Source: Enterococcus diestrammenae
GTDB taxonomy: Bacteria > Bacillota > Bacilli > Lactobacillales > Enterococcaceae
NCBI RefSeq assembly: GCF_009933255.1
Contig: NZ_MAEI01000054.1
Location: 372,001-436,000, forward strand
DNA length: 64,000 nucleotides
Reading direction: 5' to 3'
The notes beneath the pieces are model-generated. The model was not told where the DNA came from and made no database searches. It saw nothing but the letters and a program-made list of their open reading frames with translations. Shown piece after piece: positions 8,686 through 18,257 of the stretch. The translations under genes were made by a program, and so were the position numbers. Positions within the stretch are counted from its first letter, which is position 1. The number at the start of each line of letters is the position of its first letter.

Positions 8686-11460
8686 ATGGCAAAAAAGCAT
8701 AGAATCGGAATTTGGGCCCAGTACTCAATAATATTTATTTTGGTTACTGGATTTATACTTTTGCCATACCATCTTCAAAATAAGAGCTTAATCCACAGAT
8801 ATGATGCGTTACAACAGCATATTGTAGCTATAAAAAATATACGGATAATTCTAGGAGAAATTCTTAATGGTAATTTTTCTTTTACGGATTTTTGGTCATG
8901 GAATTTAGGAATTGGAGCGGATCAATTTCAGATTTATAGTTACTATGGTATGGGCGATATTTTTACTTATATTGGTTTATTATTTGATAATTATGACACT
9001 ACTTTTTGTGTAATTATGATTAGTAAACTGTATGTTGCTGGATTGGGAATGCTTTTATTGTTGAAAAATAAAAAAATATATTCAACTTTCGGAATTCTTG
9101 GCGGAACGTTTGTATATCTCATTTGTGGTTATACTATCCATTCATCGACTTCTCATCCAATGTTCCTTACCCCTATTGTTGTACTACCATTCTTTTTATT
9201 GAGTATTGATCGTCTATTCGCTGATAGAAGAAGTTTCCTAATCTCGGTCATCTTAATGTGGGCGTTAGTAAGTAATTTTTATTTTGCAGTTTTTGTGATA
9301 ATTGCAGGTGCAGTTTACTTTTTTATGATGCTTTTCGACAAAGAGAAGGGATATTTTGAAAGATGGAAGATGGTTTTAAACGTAGCTATCAAATTATTGT
9401 TAGGAATTGGTATGTCATCGATTTTCTTAATTCCAACAGTATATGCGTTCCTCCACTCTACAAGAGCTGAAGTACCCTTTGCAAACGGGACAATATTATA
9501 TCCACTAAAATTTTATATTAATTTTTTTAGCACATATTTATTACCGCCATTTAATCGATCATATGAATTTCACGGAACATATGCATTAATTACGCTACCA
9601 GCAGTTTGTTATGTGTTTATGAATTTTAGGAAGTATAGAAATGTCTGTATTGGTCTTATCTTACTTGGATTAGGTTTTATTTCACCAATTTTTGCTGCAA
9701 CGATTAATGGATTAGCTACACCTTCTCTCAGATGGGAGTTTCTTTTAGGTATCCCGTTAGCATTTGCAACTGCTATTTTTATCGATTCAATAACTAAGAT
9801 TACAAAAAAACAATTTATTATAATATCTATAGCTTCATCACTATTTGTTGTGTTGGCTAATTTTACTAATGGATTAGGTAAAGAAATTAGTCCATATGTT
9901 GCATTTTTACTATTAATTCTAGCTGTATTACTTGCAATATTACCTTTTTCTCGACATACAATAAAATCTGTACCACTAGTTAAATGTTATCTCGTAGCTA
10001 TTACATTGTTTAATGTTACATTTAGCGGGTTTTATTATAATTCAGAATTTGGAAATAACTACGCAGCAGGTCATATTGATAGAGAAGCAACGAATAAGTA
10101 CTATGATGATTACCTATATGGTATGACTTCTGATTTAAAAAAAGTAGTGAACTCACAAAGTTTTTATAGGCTCTCAAATACTAGAAAAGCTAATAATCCA
10201 AGTTTAGGCTCGGCAATTAATAATCGTTCCAATGTCGGTGCCTGGAGTGGAATTCCTATGGTTAATTCTTATTTTTCACTTCAAAATGAAAATTTAGGGA
10301 ATTTTTCAAGTTATTATGAAAATACAGATATGGTAATGACTGAGCCACTTCGAAATTTAGATAACAGATCAGTATTATCTGATTATTTGGGAATTAAGTA
10401 CTTGATTAGTAAGCAAATGGATGATAGACCACTTGGATATGATCTTAAATCTAAAAGGACATTTAATGACCAAACAGTATATTTGTTTGAAAGTAAGCAC
10501 GCCCTCCCTTTATTATATGGAATAGATAAAGTTACAAGTACTCATAATTCTCAGAATGGAGTTGTACGAGAGCAATTATTGCCGATTGCTGTTGCTATTG
10601 ACGATAAAGAAAATCCAGAGATATTTGATAAGTATAAAAATATTTCACCTTCTGATGCTGCTGTGGAAGAAGTACCGATTATTGTAAGTAAAGACGAAAT
10701 GAAATATACAATTGAACTTAATGATAGTTCAACTAACTCAGAAGAAGAGTTCGAATACTTCATTCGAATATCAAATCCAAAAATAACCTATGTTAATTCA
10801 TTTCAGAATATTAAAGAGTATATTAATCAACATCCAAAAACTATTGGTAGTTTAGTAGATGCTATTAAAGAAGAATCAAAAGTTTCACCTTCAGGATCGA
10901 CAATTAGTATTTTTCAGGGTGAGAAACTATTAAATTTAAAGTATATTTATGGAAATCATGAACCTTCATCGTTCGTTCCTGTTGACTCCATGCTTTTTAA
11001 TCTAGGAAATAGTAATAATTTCAGTATTTCCAATGAACCATTAACTATACAGCTTAGTTCAACAATGAATATTGACTTAGGAAAAATTGAAGTTTTTAAG
11101 AGCTGCGTTTCAAAAGATACTTATCGCCACTTTGATGAATTGGATAGAAGTAGTTTAGGCGATCTAGAGATAAATAATGGCTTAATTACTGCTACGTCAA
11201 ATTTTAATACTCGAAAAATTATATCAAGTTCAATACCTTTTTCTGATGGATGGCAAGTCGAAGTAGATGGGAAAAAAATAGATACTTTTATTGTTAATAG
11301 TGGCTTTTTAGGATTTGATATTGAAAAAAGTGGCAAGCATAGTATAGTGATTAGATATCAAACACCATTGTTAAAAGTATCCATATTTTTAAGTGTTTTC
11401 TCAATTATTATATTTATTTTTTGGAAATTTTTGATTAATAGATATGTAAGAAAACATTGA
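8686..11460 (+). CDS. yfhO: YfhO-family multi-pass membrane protein (GT-C glycosyltransferase)
   Basis: A ~924-residue membrane protein: one helix at ~10-30, a block of ten or more hydrophobic helices to ~430, a large extracytoplasmic region (~440-890) and a final helix. This is the YfhO plan. YfhO proteins are thought to transfer the lipid-linked sugar made by a CsbB-type GT2 onto lipoteichoic acid outside the membrane, and the GT2 lies directly upstream. ATG 8686 has GGAGGT ten bases upstream; ATG 8668 is in frame six codons earlier and cannot be excluded. The gene is very AT-rich compared with regions further right, which fits horizontal origin. Confidence 0.85.
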   Translation: MAKKHRIGIWAQYSIIFILVTGFILLPYHLQNKSLIHRYDALQQHIVAIKNIRIILGEILNGNFSFTDFWSWNLGIGADQFQIYSYYGMGDIFTYIGLLFDNYDTTFCVIMISKLYVAGLGMLLLLKNKKIYSTFGILGGTFVYLICGYTIHSSTSHPMFLTPIVVLPFFLLSIDRLFADRRSFLISVILMWALVSNFYFAVFVIIAGAVYFFMMLFDKEKGYFERWKMVLNVAIKLLLGIGMSSIFLIPTVYAFLHSTRAEVPFANGTILYPLKFYINFFSTYLLPPFNRSYEFHGTYALITLPAVCYVFMNFRKYRNVCIGLILLGLGFISPIFAATINGLATPSLRWEFLLGIPLAFATAIFIDSITKITKKQFIIISIASSLFVVLANFTNGLGKEISPYVAFLLLILAVLLAILPFSRHTIKSVPLVKCYLVAITLFNVTFSGFYYNSEFGNNYAAGHIDREATNKYYDDYLYGMTSDLKKVVNSQSFYRLSNTRKANNPSLGSAINNRSNVGAWSGIPMVNSYFSLQNENLGNFSSYYENTDMVMTEPLRNLDNRSVLSDYLGIKYLISKQMDDRPLGYDLKSKRTFNDQTVYLFESKHALPLLYGIDKVTSTHNSQNGVVREQLLPIAVAIDDKENPEIFDKYKNISPSDAAVEEVPIIVSKDEMKYTIELNDSSTNSEEEFEYFIRISNPKITYVNSFQNIKEYINQHPKTIGSLVDAIKEESKVSPSGSTISIFQGEKLLNLKYIYGNHEPSSFVPVDSMLFNLGNSNNFSISNEPLTIQLSSTMNIDLGKIEVFKSCVSKDTYRHFDELDRSSLGDLEINNGLITATSNFNTRKIISSSIPFSDGWQVEVDGKKIDTFIVNSGFLGFDIEKSGKHSIVIRYQTPLLKVSIFLSVFSIIIFIFWKFLINRYVRKH

Positions 11461-11667
11461 CTTAATACTGTTTTATTTGTTCTTACTGATTGTTGTGCCG
11501 ATAATCATATATTACTGTTAAGTGTATGGAATTAAATTAATGCTATAACGTAAAATGCGTTCAGGATATGAACTGTTTGACACGATAGTCATTATTAGAT
11601 AAATGGAATTATATTTATTTTGAAGAGGACTAACAGAATAATTTTATTGATGGGAAAAGGGGACGAA

Positions 11668-12502
11668 CTTGAATAGAAAAACTTATACTAGTAAAAAAGT
11701 ACAATCTCATAAGAAAAGATTAAAAAAAGCTTGATGGTCCTTATCGTATTTATAGCTAGCCTCTCTATCATAGAGAATATTTTCTTTGCTTGTAATAGAT
11801 TAAAATACTTACACGCTGCAGAGCATATTTTTTCACATCGTGATGCTTTGGAGGAGTTGGAAGATTCATTTTTTATCATATGATTTTAGCAATCCAATAT
11901 GGCTCTAAATACATTGAACAAGATCTTGTTACGTCAAAACAAGGGACTCTTTATGTCTCGCATGATTTATCAGCAAAACGCTTAACCGGTGTTGATAAGC
12001 AGTTTAGTGATATGACCGATGTGGAGATTAATGTACTAAAGACGATTATCGGTGAATCAATTTTATCGTTACGAGATGTTTTTGGTTGATATCAAACAAG
12101 AGTTAAATATGTAATTGAACTAAGGAAAACGATCAGCAAACGAAATTATTCGAAGAGATTGTAAAAAAATTATCTCGAAAAAAACATTATCGTCCAGTCA
12201 TTTAGTTTAGTCCCGATAAAGAAACTTGTTGTTGTTTTTCCCGATATGATGAAATTACTTTTGGTGAATTATCAAAGTGAATTGGATGAAGCCCTAAATG
12301 CTGAAGAAGTGGATATTATAGCAGCCAATAAGAAGCTGATTAATGCTAAAAATATCAGGAATATCGATGATAGCAATAAGTATATGAATGCCTGGACAAT
12401 ACATCTTCTGAAATTAAGAATACGATTACTCTTGGAGTGGACAGGTACTTCACTGATTATACAGCCAAAGCTTTGTCAGTAGAGGCATTGTATAGAAAAT
12501 AA
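11668..12502 (+). pseudogene. Decayed glycerophosphodiester phosphodiesterase (paralogue of the gene at 17348)
   Basis: Fragments in several frames match the intact 285-residue GDPD at 17348-18205 in order: the catalytic HRG region is degraded to SHRDALEELE near 11838, then AIQYGSKYIEQDLVTSKQGT (from 11888), VIELRK-like text near 12113, a NKKLINAKNIR segment and the tail YTAKALSVEALYRK with TAA at 12500. Stops and frameshifts interrupt at least four places, and the N-terminal membrane anchor is broken, so no functional product is possible. The relic sits after the GT2/YfhO pair just as the intact gene sits after the second glycosylation set, which suggests that a block containing a GDPD was once duplicated. 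Confidence 0.85.
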
Positions 12503-12632
12503 AGATATTCCTGATAGAGATTTTATATGATATATATGGAATCTATGTTTAATATTTTACGAGAAGATAATGGAGATACCATGATAATCAAAACTATAAG
12601 AACAATTTCTATAGAAAAGGATTGACGAATTA

Positions 12633-13505
12633 ATGAAAAAAGTACGTAAAGCGGTCATTCCGGCAGCGGGCTTGGGCACACGTTTTTTACCAGCAACCAA
12701 GGCAATTGCCAAGGAAATGTTGCCCATCGTAGACAAGCCAACGATTCAATTTATTGTTGAAGAGGCTTTGGAATCGGGTATTGAAGACATTCTGATCGTG
12801 ACTGGGAAAGGCAAACGTCCGATTGAAGATCACTTTGACTCTAACGTGGAATTAGAACAAAACTTGTCATCTAAAGGCAAAACAGAGTTGCTCGCTTTGG
12901 TGGAAGAAACTACTGGCATCAACTTGCATTTCATTCGCCAAAAACATCCACTGGGTTTAGGACATGCGGTGTTGTGTGCGAAAGCTTTCGTAGGGGATGA
13001 ACCTTTTGTTGTCATGCTTGGAGATGACATCATGCAAGACAAGGTGCCATTGACCAAACAATTGATCAACGACTATGAAAAAACCAATGCTTCAACCTTG
13101 GCAGTCATGAAAGTTCCTCATGAAGAGACTTCAAAATATGGAATTATCAACCCAATTTCACAAGTTGAACCAGGTTTATATGACGTGAAGAACTTTGTCG
13201 AAAAACCAAATCCAGATGATGCGCCTAGTGATTTAGCAATCATTGGTCGGTACTTGCTGCGTCCAGAAATTTTTGAAATCTTGGAAAATCAAAAACCTGG
13301 GGCTGGTGGCGAAATTCAATTGACGGATGCCATTGACACCTTGAACAACTATCAACGAGTTTTTGCGCATGAATTTACCGGCAAGCGTTATGATGTTGGT
13401 GACAAGTTGGGAATGTTGGAAGCCAATATCGAGTATGGGTTGCAACATCCAGAGATTAAGGTTGGGTTGAAGGAATACTTGCAAGAATTAATTACTAAAC
13501 TGTAA
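12633..13505 (+). CDS. galU: UTP-glucose-1-phosphate uridylyltransferase
   Basis: A full-length 290-residue GalU. The N-terminus shows the nucleotidyltransferase signature [17 protein letters not shown], followed by [13 protein letters not shown] and the sugar-binding VEKP and GRYLL segments. It makes UDP-glucose from UTP and glucose-1-phosphate in the cytoplasm, the donor for glucolipid anchors, for undecaprenyl-phosphate-glucose and, through an epimerase, for UDP-galactose. It lies 36 bases before the second GT2 gene and probably shares its transcript, which hints that glucose or a derivative is the sugar handled here. Confidence 0.95.
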   Translation: MKKVRKAVIPAAGLGTRFLPATKAIAKEMLPIVDKPTIQFIVEEALESGIEDILIVTGKGKRPIEDHFDSNVELEQNLSSKGKTELLALVEETTGINLHFIRQKHPLGLGHAVLCAKAFVGDEPFVVMLGDDIMQDKVPLTKQLINDYEKTNASTLAVMKVPHEETSKYGIINPISQVEPGLYDVKNFVEKPNPDDAPSDLAIIGRYLLRPEIFEILENQKPGAGGEIQLTDAIDTLNNYQRVFAHEFTGKRYDVGDKLGMLEANIEYGLQHPEIKVGLKEYLQELITKL

Positions 13506-13541
13506 TAAATATGATATTGATTTTATAGAGGAGAAGTCAGA

Positions 13542-14471
13542 ATGCTATCAATCATCGTCCCGTGCTACAACGAAGAAGAGTCCGTTCCGTTGTTTTTAGC
13601 AGAAGTAGAAAAAATCCGTCAAGAAATTAGTCATAAAATTGAGTATATCTTTGTTAATGACGGTTCCCGTGACAACACGCTAGCTGTTCTAAGACAAGCG
13701 CACAAGCAATATCCAGAGAGTGTCCGCTATCTTTCTTTTTCTCGAAATTTTGGGAAAGAAGCCGCATTATATGCAGGGTTACAAGCAGCTACAGGTGATT
13801 TAGTCACAGTGATGGATGCGGACTTGCAGGATCCTCCTGAGTTGTTGCCAGAAATGATTCGTTTGATAGAGAAGGAAGACTATGACTGTATCGGAACTCG
13901 TCGTACTGATCGATCTGGTGAGCCCAAAATTCGCAGTTTTTTTGCGAAAACTTTCTATAAACTGATTAACAAGATTGCGGATACTGAAATGGTAGATGGG
14001 GCGCGAGACTTTCGGCTGATGACTCGCCAAATGGTGGATGCGATTCTTGAGTTGACTGAATATAATCGCTTCTCAAAAGGGATTTTTAGTTGGGTAGGGT
14101 TTAAAACAAAATATTTAGCCTATGAAAATCGTGAACGGGTGGCAGGAGAGACTTCTTGGTCATTTTGGAGTTTGTTTAAATACTCCATTGATGGTATTGT
14201 CAATTTTTCTGAAGCACCGCTGAATATTGCCTCGTTTGTTGGTGCGCTTTCTTGCGTTGGGTCGATAATTGCCATGATTTTTATTATCATTCGTGCTTTG
14301 GTATTTGGTGATCCAACGACGGGATGGCCTTCAATGGTTTGTATTATGCTATTTGTTGGTGGTCTACAGTTGTTGTGTTTGGGGATTATCGGTAAGTATA
14401 TTGGTAAGATTTTTTTGGAAACGAAGAAACGACCGGTGTATATTGTGAAGGAAACAGAAAAAGATCGATAG
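13542..14471 (+). CDS. Polyprenyl-phosphate glycosyltransferase, GT2 (second CsbB/GtrB-like copy)
   Basis: A 309-residue paralogue of the GT2 at 7682, with VNDGSRDNT near residue 39, DADLQDPPELLPEM near 93 and two C-terminal helices (~233-255 and 268-290). It should transfer a sugar, plausibly glucose given galU next door, to undecaprenyl phosphate. GAGGAGAAG precedes the ATG by six bases. A terminator separates it from the following membrane protein, although the two probably act together. Confidence 0.9.
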   Translation: MLSIIVPCYNEEESVPLFLAEVEKIRQEISHKIEYIFVNDGSRDNTLAVLRQAHKQYPESVRYLSFSRNFGKEAALYAGLQAATGDLVTVMDADLQDPPELLPEMIRLIEKEDYDCIGTRRTDRSGEPKIRSFFAKTFYKLINKIADTEMVDGARDFRLMTRQMVDAILELTEYNRFSKGIFSWVGFKTKYLAYENRERVAGETSWSFWSLFKYSIDGIVNFSEAPLNIASFVGALSCVGSIIAMIFIIIRALVFGDPTTGWPSMVCIMLFVGGLQLLCLGIIGKYIGKIFLETKKRPVYIVKETEKDR

Positions 14472-14483
14472 TATATAAAGTAG

Positions 14484-14510
14484 AAGGCGCTAAAACGATG
14501 CGCCTTTTTC
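14484..14510 (+). terminator. Rho-independent terminator
   Basis: Stem AAGGCGC / GCGCCTT with a 9-base loop is followed by TTTTC. It ends the galU-GT2 transcript. Confidence 0.8.
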
Positions 14511-14541
14511 GCATTTATTATTAATTTAGGAGGGTTTTTTA

Positions 14542-16275
14542 ATGCACATAGGAGAGCATAGAAGGAAGAGAAATGAATTAAGGTCAAGCAAACTATCTTT
14601 TTTTGTGACATTCATCTTTTTTTCACTTATTTCTCTAATCATACAAAGCTCGCAAATATACACTAAAGGATTTGTTTTGGGAGTTGATTCGATATTTCAT
14701 ATGAATCGTATCTATGATGTAATGATGCAACTAAAAAGTGGAGATTATAGTTATTTTATTTCGATTTACGGTTTTGATCAATCTGGAAGAATTGTAAATG
14801 CAGCCTATGGTCCATTCATGGCATATTTTCTTGGAGTAATACTACTGATTTCTGGAAGTTGGGTAAAATTTCAACTTATTACCTCATTCCTAATAAATGT
14901 TATTGGGGCTCTAGGAGTGTTTAGAATAGCTAAAAAGATTCATCTATCAGATTTGGTTGGTATTTCTTGTGGTGCTTTATTTATGAGTACTTATTTTTTG
15001 GCCTCTTGGAATTATGCCGGATCTTTTACTTCTGTAGGGGCAGCGGTAGTCCCTTGGGTACTTTATTATGGTATAGAAATGGTGAATGATGGAAAACGAG
15101 ATTTTTCTGTGCTTGGTTTAGGAATTTCAATGGGAATTTTGATTCAGACACATATTTTTTCATCATTTTTGGTAACCTTAGCATTAGTTCCGTTTGTTTT
15201 GTACTCCCTGATTACTCATAGAAGAAAGAGCATATTTATCATTAAAATTCTCATTTCTATTTTAATTGCAGTTTTAATTAGTCTAAATGTATTTATCGGT
15301 CTCTTTCAACTTATGAACAATAACAATCTCATCCAAACCGCACCTAGAAATTTATATGAAAGCATGATTAACCTTTCATCACTTACGAATAACAGTCAGG
15401 TAAACATAGGATTTATTTTTGCTTTCCTATATCTTGGTCAGATTTTTATTACAATACTTCACTGGGACTCAACTAATTTATTAGTGAAAATAATTACTAT
15501 CACCGGAGCAATATTCTTATTTTTGTCTAGCTCTTGGTTTCCTTGGCAACTTATAGGTAACTTGCTACCTTCTTTACAGTCAACAATTCAATTTCCATCT
15601 AGATTTCAAGTCATTCCAGCTACATTATTGATTATCGCTTTTGGAATAACAGTTAATAAATGGGAATCGAAACTAGGAATTGTAACTTTGTGTGTATTTT
15701 CCATAATTTCTATAACTGCTGCCCAAAATAGAATTTCTGATAGGATGACAACATGGAGTAGTAACAATGTTTTAGCTTCGCCAAATAAACTACCATCGGA
15801 TATAACACCTGAGAAAATGCGTGAAGTTTTAGCGTCATCAAATCTCAATGAAGTTTTTTCATTTATTCATAAGGGCACTCCAGATTATTTGCCGACGAAA
15901 AAACCGTTAGATAATATTGAGTATGAACAAGCTGATTTTTATACATTATATTGGGATTCGATTATTAATCAAAATAGTTTTTTTGATAAAGAAGTTAAGG
16001 ATGGGAAGTTAATAGTAAGGTGGATATCTGAAACTGAAGAGAACAAAGTAGTACCGATTATTAAGTATAAAGATACTATAATCAAAATGGATGGAAAAAC
16101 ATTTGAACCCGAAACCAATAATTTAGGAGCAATTATTATCCCCTTTTCAAAAGGTAGTAATATGATTGAAGTATCTTATCGAGCTCCGATGTATGTCATT
16201 ACATCAATCTTTATAGCGTTAGTTTCACTTGTTGCTTTTTGTTTTTTAGGGATAATTCGATTGTTAGTCATATAA
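14542..16275 (+). CDS. Multi-pass membrane protein, probable GT-C glycosyltransferase (PTPS-related family)
   Basis: A 577-residue protein with about 12 predicted helices, a short extracytoplasmic stretch (~430-550) and a last helix at ~555-575. After the first helix comes VLGVDSIFHMNRIYD, an Asp-containing early loop like that of GT-C enzymes and of membrane proteins named for 6-pyruvoyl-tetrahydropterin-synthase-related domains. GT-C enzymes use lipid-linked sugars outside the cell, so it is a candidate partner of the GT2 upstream, playing the part that YfhO plays for the first GT2. AGGAGGG lies 7 bases before the ATG. Very AT-rich. Its acceptor is unknown. Confidence 0.75.
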   Translation: MHIGEHRRKRNELRSSKLSFFVTFIFFSLISLIIQSSQIYTKGFVLGVDSIFHMNRIYDVMMQLKSGDYSYFISIYGFDQSGRIVNAAYGPFMAYFLGVILLISGSWVKFQLITSFLINVIGALGVFRIAKKIHLSDLVGISCGALFMSTYFLASWNYAGSFTSVGAAVVPWVLYYGIEMVNDGKRDFSVLGLGISMGILIQTHIFSSFLVTLALVPFVLYSLITHRRKSIFIIKILISILIAVLISLNVFIGLFQLMNNNNLIQTAPRNLYESMINLSSLTNNSQVNIGFIFAFLYLGQIFITILHWDSTNLLVKIITITGAIFLFLSSSWFPWQLIGNLLPSLQSTIQFPSRFQVIPATLLIIAFGITVNKWESKLGIVTLCVFSIISITAAQNRISDRMTTWSSNNVLASPNKLPSDITPEKMREVLASSNLNEVFSFIHKGTPDYLPTKKPLDNIEYEQADFYTLYWDSIINQNSFFDKEVKDGKLIVRWISETEENKVVPIIKYKDTIIKMDGKTFEPETNNLGAIIIPFSKGSNMIEVSYRAPMYVITSIFIALVSLVAFCFLGIIRLLVI

Positions 16276-16893
16276 TTATTTGGTACAAAGATAGCTGTAT
16301 GTTTATTATAAAAGACAAACCTTAAGCTATTTACTGTGATTAGTATATCCGTATTTTTTTGTGTATATTTACGATTTGGCAAATCACTTGTGTTAAAAAT
16401 CATTTTATACTCGTGACCATATTTCATTAATGATAATTCTCACAATTTGAATTTATGAACTTTAAGAGTAAAGCTAGAAAGATGTGTTCCTGTTCTGAAA
16501 GAGTGACCTTCGGAACATTTATGATTCATAGTGCATCTTGGATTTTATTCGAATTATCTAATGCCAGTATTGATAGAGGCTGATTGGCTTTTTTGAATAA
16601 GTATGATTCTTTATGAACTTCTAATTGCTCGCTGTGTTTTCTACAACTGCATAGAAATATTTATTATTAATAATCAGTTTTGTAATAAAACCAACGAATT
16701 TCTTTCAAGAAAATACCATTAGAATTTCCAGAAAATAGTTTGTTACAATTCAAGTATTTAAACCTGAATCAAATAGGAGATGTCTACGAAATGATTTTTA
16801 ATAATATATGTTGATCGTTAGTTAAGAAATTGAGAATCTATGGCTATCTCATTTATATTATTTTGCCAATAAAACTATGAAAGGAATAACTCA
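16276..16893. other. AT-rich intergenic stretch with no recognised gene
   Basis: About 620 bases of AT-rich sequence with only short, broken reading frames. I see no gene remnant, no clear terminator after the membrane protein and no convincing promoter. The promoter of the GtrA/GDPD pair should lie in its right part. Confidence 0.6.
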
Positions 16894-17361
16894 ATGAAAC
16901 TCTACACCCGCTTCCGCAACGAACTCGAAAAACGCAAACTATGGGAGGTTTTCATCTATCTCTTTTTTGGTGGTCTCACTACTGTAGTCAATTTTATAGC
17001 CTTCTTTATTGCGCGTGATTTGCTACACCTGAGCCTTGTCCCGTCAAACACCATCTCGTGGCTAGCAGCAGTACTCTTTGCCTTCGTTACCAATAAAATT
17101 TGGGTCTTTCATTCTAGGACAGAAACAGCTGGCGAGTTAGCTGTCGAATTTGGCAAGTTTATCTTTTATCGATTGTTGTCTTATGCTATTGATATGGGAA
17201 TGATGCTGTTATTAGTGAATATCGTCCATCTAAATGATTTCTGGGCGAAGATGATTACCCAAATTTTTGTCGTTGTGGCTAATTACCTTTTTAGTAAATT
17301 GTTCATTTTTAAAGGAAGAACCGAAACAAATGTGAATGGAGTAAAGGATGAAAAACGATAA
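16894..17361 (+). CDS. GtrA/GtcA-family flippase
   Basis: A 155-residue protein with four hydrophobic helices (about 20-42, 48-70, 88-110 and 117-138) and the family's typical lead-in WEVFIYLFFGGLTTVVNF. GtrA/GtcA proteins flip undecaprenyl-phosphate-linked sugars across the membrane in O-antigen and teichoic acid glycosylation. It is the only such flippase in the window, so it probably serves both GT2/membrane protein sets. Its end overlaps the start of the GDPD gene by 14 bases, so the two are translationally coupled. Confidence 0.9.
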   Translation: MKLYTRFRNELEKRKLWEVFIYLFFGGLTTVVNFIAFFIARDLLHLSLVPSNTISWLAAVLFAFVTNKIWVFHSRTETAGELAVEFGKFIFYRLLSYAIDMGMMLLLVNIVHLNDFWAKMITQIFVVVANYLFSKLFIFKGRTETNVNGVKDEKR

Positions 17362-18205
17362 TACTAATTTAGCGTCTCGACAAAAAAATCACGCATCAAA
17401 AAGCAAGAGTCCGGTTTGGAGAATCGGACTTGCTTTTTTGGGAGTACTATTAGTGGCATCATTGGCTGTCAATGGGTATTTTATCCATAACAAAATGCAA
17501 GCCGAGCAAGCTGCTAAGCATGTTTATTCTCACCGTGGCGCTTCTGGTGAAGAAGTTGAGCATACTTTTTCGGCGTATGATTTAGCTATTCAGTATGGCT
17601 CCAACTATATTGAGCAAGATTTGGTTACTTCAAAAGAGGGAACACTTTATGTTTCTCATGATTTATCTGCTAAGAAAATTACCGGTGTGGATAAGCTATA
17701 TGCCGACCTGACTGATCAAGAAATCGATGCTCTAAAGACGACTAGTGGGGAAGCGATTTTGACATTGCAAAGTGTCTTTGATCGGTATGGCGAGCAAGTG
17801 AATTATGTAATTGAGCTTAAAGAAAATGATCAGCAGACGGCACTTTTTCAAGAGATTGTTGCAAAAAATAATCTTAAAGACAAAATTATCGTACAAGCGT
17901 CGAGTCATGAGCCACTGGATAAGCTTGAAGAAGTTTACCCTGAGATGCCGAAATTATTGCTAGTGAAAAAACAAGAAGAACTGGCCGCAGCTGTGGCTAA
18001 TAAAAATGTTGATATCATTTCCGTCAATAAAAGTTTGATGAATGAAGAGAACGTGAAATTGGTCCACGACAAGCATAAAATGTTCAATGCTTGGACCCTT
18101 GATACCACCAATGAGATAAAATCAGCTATTACTTTGGGTGTGGATACTTATTTTACTGATTTTACAGCCAAAGCTTTATCCCTTGAAGCACAGTTTCGAA
18201 AATAA
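17348..18205 (+). CDS. Membrane-anchored glycerophosphodiester phosphodiesterase
   Basis: A 285-residue GDPD-family protein with a single N-terminal helix (~26-46) and an extracytoplasmic catalytic domain. The catalytic motif HRGA is near residue 62, the metal ligands fall in YIEQDL near 87, and VIELKE and FNAWTLD follow. GDPD enzymes cleave glycerophosphodiesters to glycerol-3-phosphate. Being coupled to a teichoic acid glycosylation flippase, it may trim or recycle poly(glycerophosphate) at the cell surface; that role is inferred. The decayed paralogue is at 11668-12502. Confidence 0.9.
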   Translation: MKNDNTNLASRQKNHASKSKSPVWRIGLAFLGVLLVASLAVNGYFIHNKMQAEQAAKHVYSHRGASGEEVEHTFSAYDLAIQYGSNYIEQDLVTSKEGTLYVSHDLSAKKITGVDKLYADLTDQEIDALKTTSGEAILTLQSVFDRYGEQVNYVIELKENDQQTALFQEIVAKNNLKDKIIVQASSHEPLDKLEEVYPEMPKLLLVKKQEELAAAVANKNVDIISVNKSLMNEENVKLVHDKHKMFNAWTLDTTNEIKSAITLGVDTYFTDFTAKALSLEAQFRK

Positions 18206-18217
18206 ACATCAATAACC

Positions 18218-18250
18218 AAAAGCCCTCGACGATGATCGTCGAGGGCTTTT
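18218..18250. terminator. Bidirectional Rho-independent terminator
   Basis: A long perfect stem (AAAAGCCCTCGACGAT with ATCGTCGAGGGCTTTT) lies between two converging genes. Both strands end in a T-run, so it serves the GDPD gene and the minus-strand gene that follows. Confidence 0.9.
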
Positions 18251-18257
18251 GATTTCC

